Part shown: positions 61,253 to 64,000 of the stretch, piece after piece
Position numbering within the stretch: position 1 is the stretch's first letter
How the letters are laid out: every line of letters starts with the position of its first letter
DNA from: Cryoendolithus antarcticus
Lineage: Eukaryota; Ascomycota; Dothideomycetes; Cladosporiales; Cladosporiaceae
Assembly (NCBI GenBank): GCA_002077065.1
Contig: NAJO01000002.1
Location: forward strand, 620,001-684,000
DNA: 64,000 nt
Reading direction: 5' to 3'
Notes under the pieces: generated by a model
What the model saw: the letters and a program-made list of their open reading frames with translations, nothing else
What the model was told of the DNA's origin: nothing
Database searches by the model: none
Position numbers and translations under genes: made by a program

Positions 61253-64000
61253 TTACAACGACCCAGTAAGCCTGATGTCTCTCGAGCTAGCTCCAACGTA
61301 CACATTGAAGGTCCCCGATGGCACTTTCCATGCCTGGCTTCCGACGTCCCAGAAGCTCAGATCCTTCCTCCTTAGATTGAAAGTCACAGTAGCCGAGGCA
61401 CCAGACGCGACCGACACCTTCTGGAAGCCACGTAGCTGCTTCGGCGGCGATGCTGGCGCAGACGAAGGCAAGCCAATGTACAACTGCGCGACTTCCGCGC
61501 CAGTAACGGTACCGTTATTGGCTACCACCGCCGTCACCGTGGCCACAGTGTCGTAGAGCCCTGAAATGCCACCAGGCGCCACAGTGCTACTACCGGCTGA
61601 TTTGTCGGTGTAAGACAGCGTGAGGCCGGAGTAGTCGAAAGTGGTGTATGATAGCCCGAAGCCAAATTCGTAGCGAGGAGCGATGCCGGCTTTGTCGAAG
61701 TGGCGGTAGTCAATGTATAAGCCTTCAGAAAAGTTGTCATCACCTGATGAGATGCTCGTGCCGTAGTCACTGGCTGACTTGGCGATCGTGTAAGGAAGCT
61801 TGCCAGATGGAGACGTGGAGCCGTAGAGGATATCTGTCAAGCCGTTGCCAGATTCTTGGCCGGGAATGCCGGCCCAGACCACGGCTTGTACGTTAGGTAG
61901 AGCCAGTATAGTCTCGAGAATGACCGGACCGACACTGTGAACCACAACAATAGTGTTCTTGTTGGCGTTTGCCACTGCAGTGACGAGTGCGTTGCCCGAG
62001 TGCCAGGGGTTCAAGTCGAGACGGTCGCCAGCGGCACCCTCCACGACAATGTACTCTTCTCCGGCGTCTCTGTGGTCAACTGGTCAGCCGTTGTGTGTGC
62101 GTGCACATCAGATAATCAACTTACGCCGTAATGAACACAATAGCCGTAGCGGCCTGGGACGCGGCGGAAGCGGCGGCAGTTGTGTCATCAGTAGAAGATA
62201 GTATCACCTTCGTGCCGTCGGAGCTTGCTTGCTTCTTGATCGCGTCGGCAGGCGCAATGAGATATGGGAAGTCAGCAGTCCCAGAACCCCAGCCCATAGC
62301 CAGTGTGCCTGTGTTGCAACCTCGGTCCTTGCATGCATTGGCTCCGCTGGGATTGACAATTGCATCCTGGCCTATTAGAGCAATGCTAGCAGGCTTAGAG
62401 AGCGGCAGCGCTTTGTTGCTGTTCTTGAGAAGCACGATACCGTCTCGGGCGATCTGGCGGGCGACAGTGCTGTGAGTTCCTGAAACGCTTGGCGCGCCAG
62501 TGCCGCCGTTCCACGAGCTCCATGTAACCGACGGGTACCCACTATCTTGGCCGACAAAGTACCAGGAAGCTAGAATACGAGTCACCATGTCGTCGAGGCG
62601 AGACTGTGGGACAGCGCCGGAGCTGATCGAGTTCAGGAGCGCTTGGCCGTAGTAGACGTTCTGACCATTCTGCGCTTCTATCAGTCTCGCGGCCCGGGCA
62701 TTGTCAGACGAATGCACTCACGAAGTCAGTGCCGGGCATTGACATGTCCAAGCCGCTGTTTGCAGCAGCATTCGTTGAGTGCTGTGCGTTCCAATCGCTC
62801 ATAACATAGCCTACGCGGTTGCCGTGGTCAGCACAATGGTTTTCACCACTGGATGATGTCTCTTTGTACCTTGAAAGTTGAGCTCAGACTTGAGCAGACC
62901 ATTCAGTGCCTTATCATCTTCACAAGCGTAAGTTCCATTGAGCTTGTTGTAGCTGCACATAACCTGGGATTGTGGTCAGTCGACCGGCCCTCATTCACCT
63001 CGCTAGATGAAGTATTCGGGGATAAGGCAGACTCACTGACGCAACGTTGGCCTTGACAGCATCTGCAAAAGGCCACAAATAGAGCTCGTGTACTGTGCGA
63101 TCATCGATGGAGCTGCTCATGGTTTCGCGATTCTTCTCCTGCTCATTGCCAATGTAATGCTTCGCACAAGCTGCAAATTCCATCAGCATGATCTCAGCCC
63201 TCGGACCTTCACCATGGCCTACCTTGGACACCAGCAGCTTGCATGCCGCTGATCGTCTGCGCCATCGCGATACCTGTCAAGTATGGGTCGGCGGCGAATC
63301 CCTCCCAGTTACGGCCTCCAGCTGCATTCTTGCCAAGAGGACCAGCCACGGGGCCAAGCTGGACATGAACACCCACACCCTTAGCTTCGGCGCCGAGTGC
63401 GTTACCACGAGAGTAGATCAATCCAGTATCCCAGGTAGAGGCAGCCTGCACGCCAGCTGGAAATGCGGTCACACCTTGCACGTAGCGGACACTGAGCAAG
63501 TGTTAGCAATACCTACTACAATCATGCAAGATGTACAAACCCAAGGGGTCCATCTTGTAAGCACAAAGATGGGTAGCCAATCGATGAGACGGCACCAGTA
63601 TTGCCAACACATGGCCCTTTGCTCCAGCCAACACCAGTGACGATCTTGATCTTGTCGGCATTCGACAGTTTCGCCAATGCAGTTTTGGCTTTCGAATAGG
63701 CTGACGACCAGGCACCACTACCACTACCGCCGCTCGGCGTCGCACTAGCAGAGGTTGTGGTCGAGGCCCGCGTTGTGGTCGACAATGTGGTAGAGACCGG
63801 GCGGGTGGTCGTCGATGTGGACAAGGTCGTTGAGGCTGGCGCGCTGCTTGTCGTTTGGGTGGTCGTGGCTTTCGATGTCGTGGTTGAAGCTACGCGCGTT
63901 GTTGTCGCGGCTGTGGTAGATGCTGTGCCTGGTATGCATTGAGAATAGTAATCGTTCTGCTTCACACACGTGTATCCAGATACACAAGTTGTAGCTCCTG
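61253..64000 (-). CDS. GH3 beta-glucosidase with N-terminal CBM1, 5' end cut by the window
   Basis: Seven exons are visible: 64000-63541, 63491-63223, 63170-63037, 62963-62870, 62810-62722, 62669-62125 and 62069-61253, encoding 801 residues. Introns are 49-73 nt and all in phase; the first uses a GTTTGT donor. The left-most residues are the end of a family 1 cellulose-binding module ([21 protein letters not shown]), so the module's first half and signal peptide lie beyond base 64000. A long Thr/Ser linker follows. The GH3 N-domain has [32 protein letters not shown] and the nucleophile Asp in [20 protein letters not shown]. The second domain ([20 protein letters not shown]) and the fibronectin-like C-domain ([20 protein letters not shown]) are complete. 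From family knowledge it would be secreted and release glucose from cellobiose. Confidence 0.93.

Overview
This window is nuclear DNA of a filamentous ascomycete (Pezizomycotina). I infer Dothideomycetes, perhaps a capnodialean or mycosphaerellalean mould, from the character of the proteins; the sequence alone does not prove the class. The evidence for a fungus is direct. Genes are dense on both strands, and introns are mostly 49-63 nt with GT-AG ends and CTRAC or CTAAY branch sites. The products are eukaryotic housekeeping proteins (PRP45, XRN1, HAT2/RBBP4, APC6, CAF-1 p150, SPO11, COG2, condensin CAP-G, V-ATPase A, VPS1, NDUFS6), alongside fungal families such as an Ato/GPR1 acetate transporter, a CBM1-bearing GH3 beta-glucosidase and a ubiquitin-like-domain protein. 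I found no tRNA, rRNA, CRISPR array or intact transposon.

Layout. 0-5 kb: the 3' end of PRP45, a one-pass membrane protein with six proline-rich repeats, an ankyrin protein and a protein with a duplicated 49-residue unit. 6-15 kb: XRN1, an acidic unknown protein, HAT2 and APC6. 15-18 kb: two decaying genes, an F-box-like gene and a ribokinase-like gene, each broken by one in-frame stop codon. 18.6-24.6 kb: CAF-1 p150 and SPO11 (divergent), mitochondrial L1 and COG2. 25.9-35 kb: acetate transporter, an intact paralogue of the F-box gene, dephospho-CoA kinase, a large disordered protein, an intact ribokinase and NDUFS6. 35-45 kb: YjbQ, two unknowns, a zinc-knuckle protein, cysteine synthase and condensin CAP-G. 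45.9-52 kb: a ubiquitin-like-domain protein, an unknown, a putative mitochondrial membrane protein and a CoA-transferase III family racemase. 52-64 kb: V-ATPase subunit A, VPS1, a PARG-like protein, an alpha/beta hydrolase, a small secreted protein and the GH3 beta-glucosidase, which runs off the right edge.

The genes do not form one pathway or a biosynthetic cluster. Several chromosome-biology genes lie here (HAT2, CAF-1 p150, SPO11, condensin, APC6), but on separate promoters. The most unusual signal is three single in-frame stop codons (VMA1 codon 187 TAG, F-box codon 144 TAG, ribokinase codon 239 TAA) in genes whose reading frames and homology otherwise continue across the stop. In VMA1 and the F-box gene the stop sits where relatives carry glutamate. 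Other items of interest are a VMA1 intron in the cysteine codon where yeast carries its intein, a tandem splice acceptor just before the SPO11 catalytic tyrosine, and a 100-residue secreted cysteine-containing protein assembled from two exons.

Coordinates of multi-exon genes are outer limits of the coding sequence; exon and intron borders are in the evidence text. Splice sites were read by eye from reading frame, consensus and family knowledge, not from transcript data.
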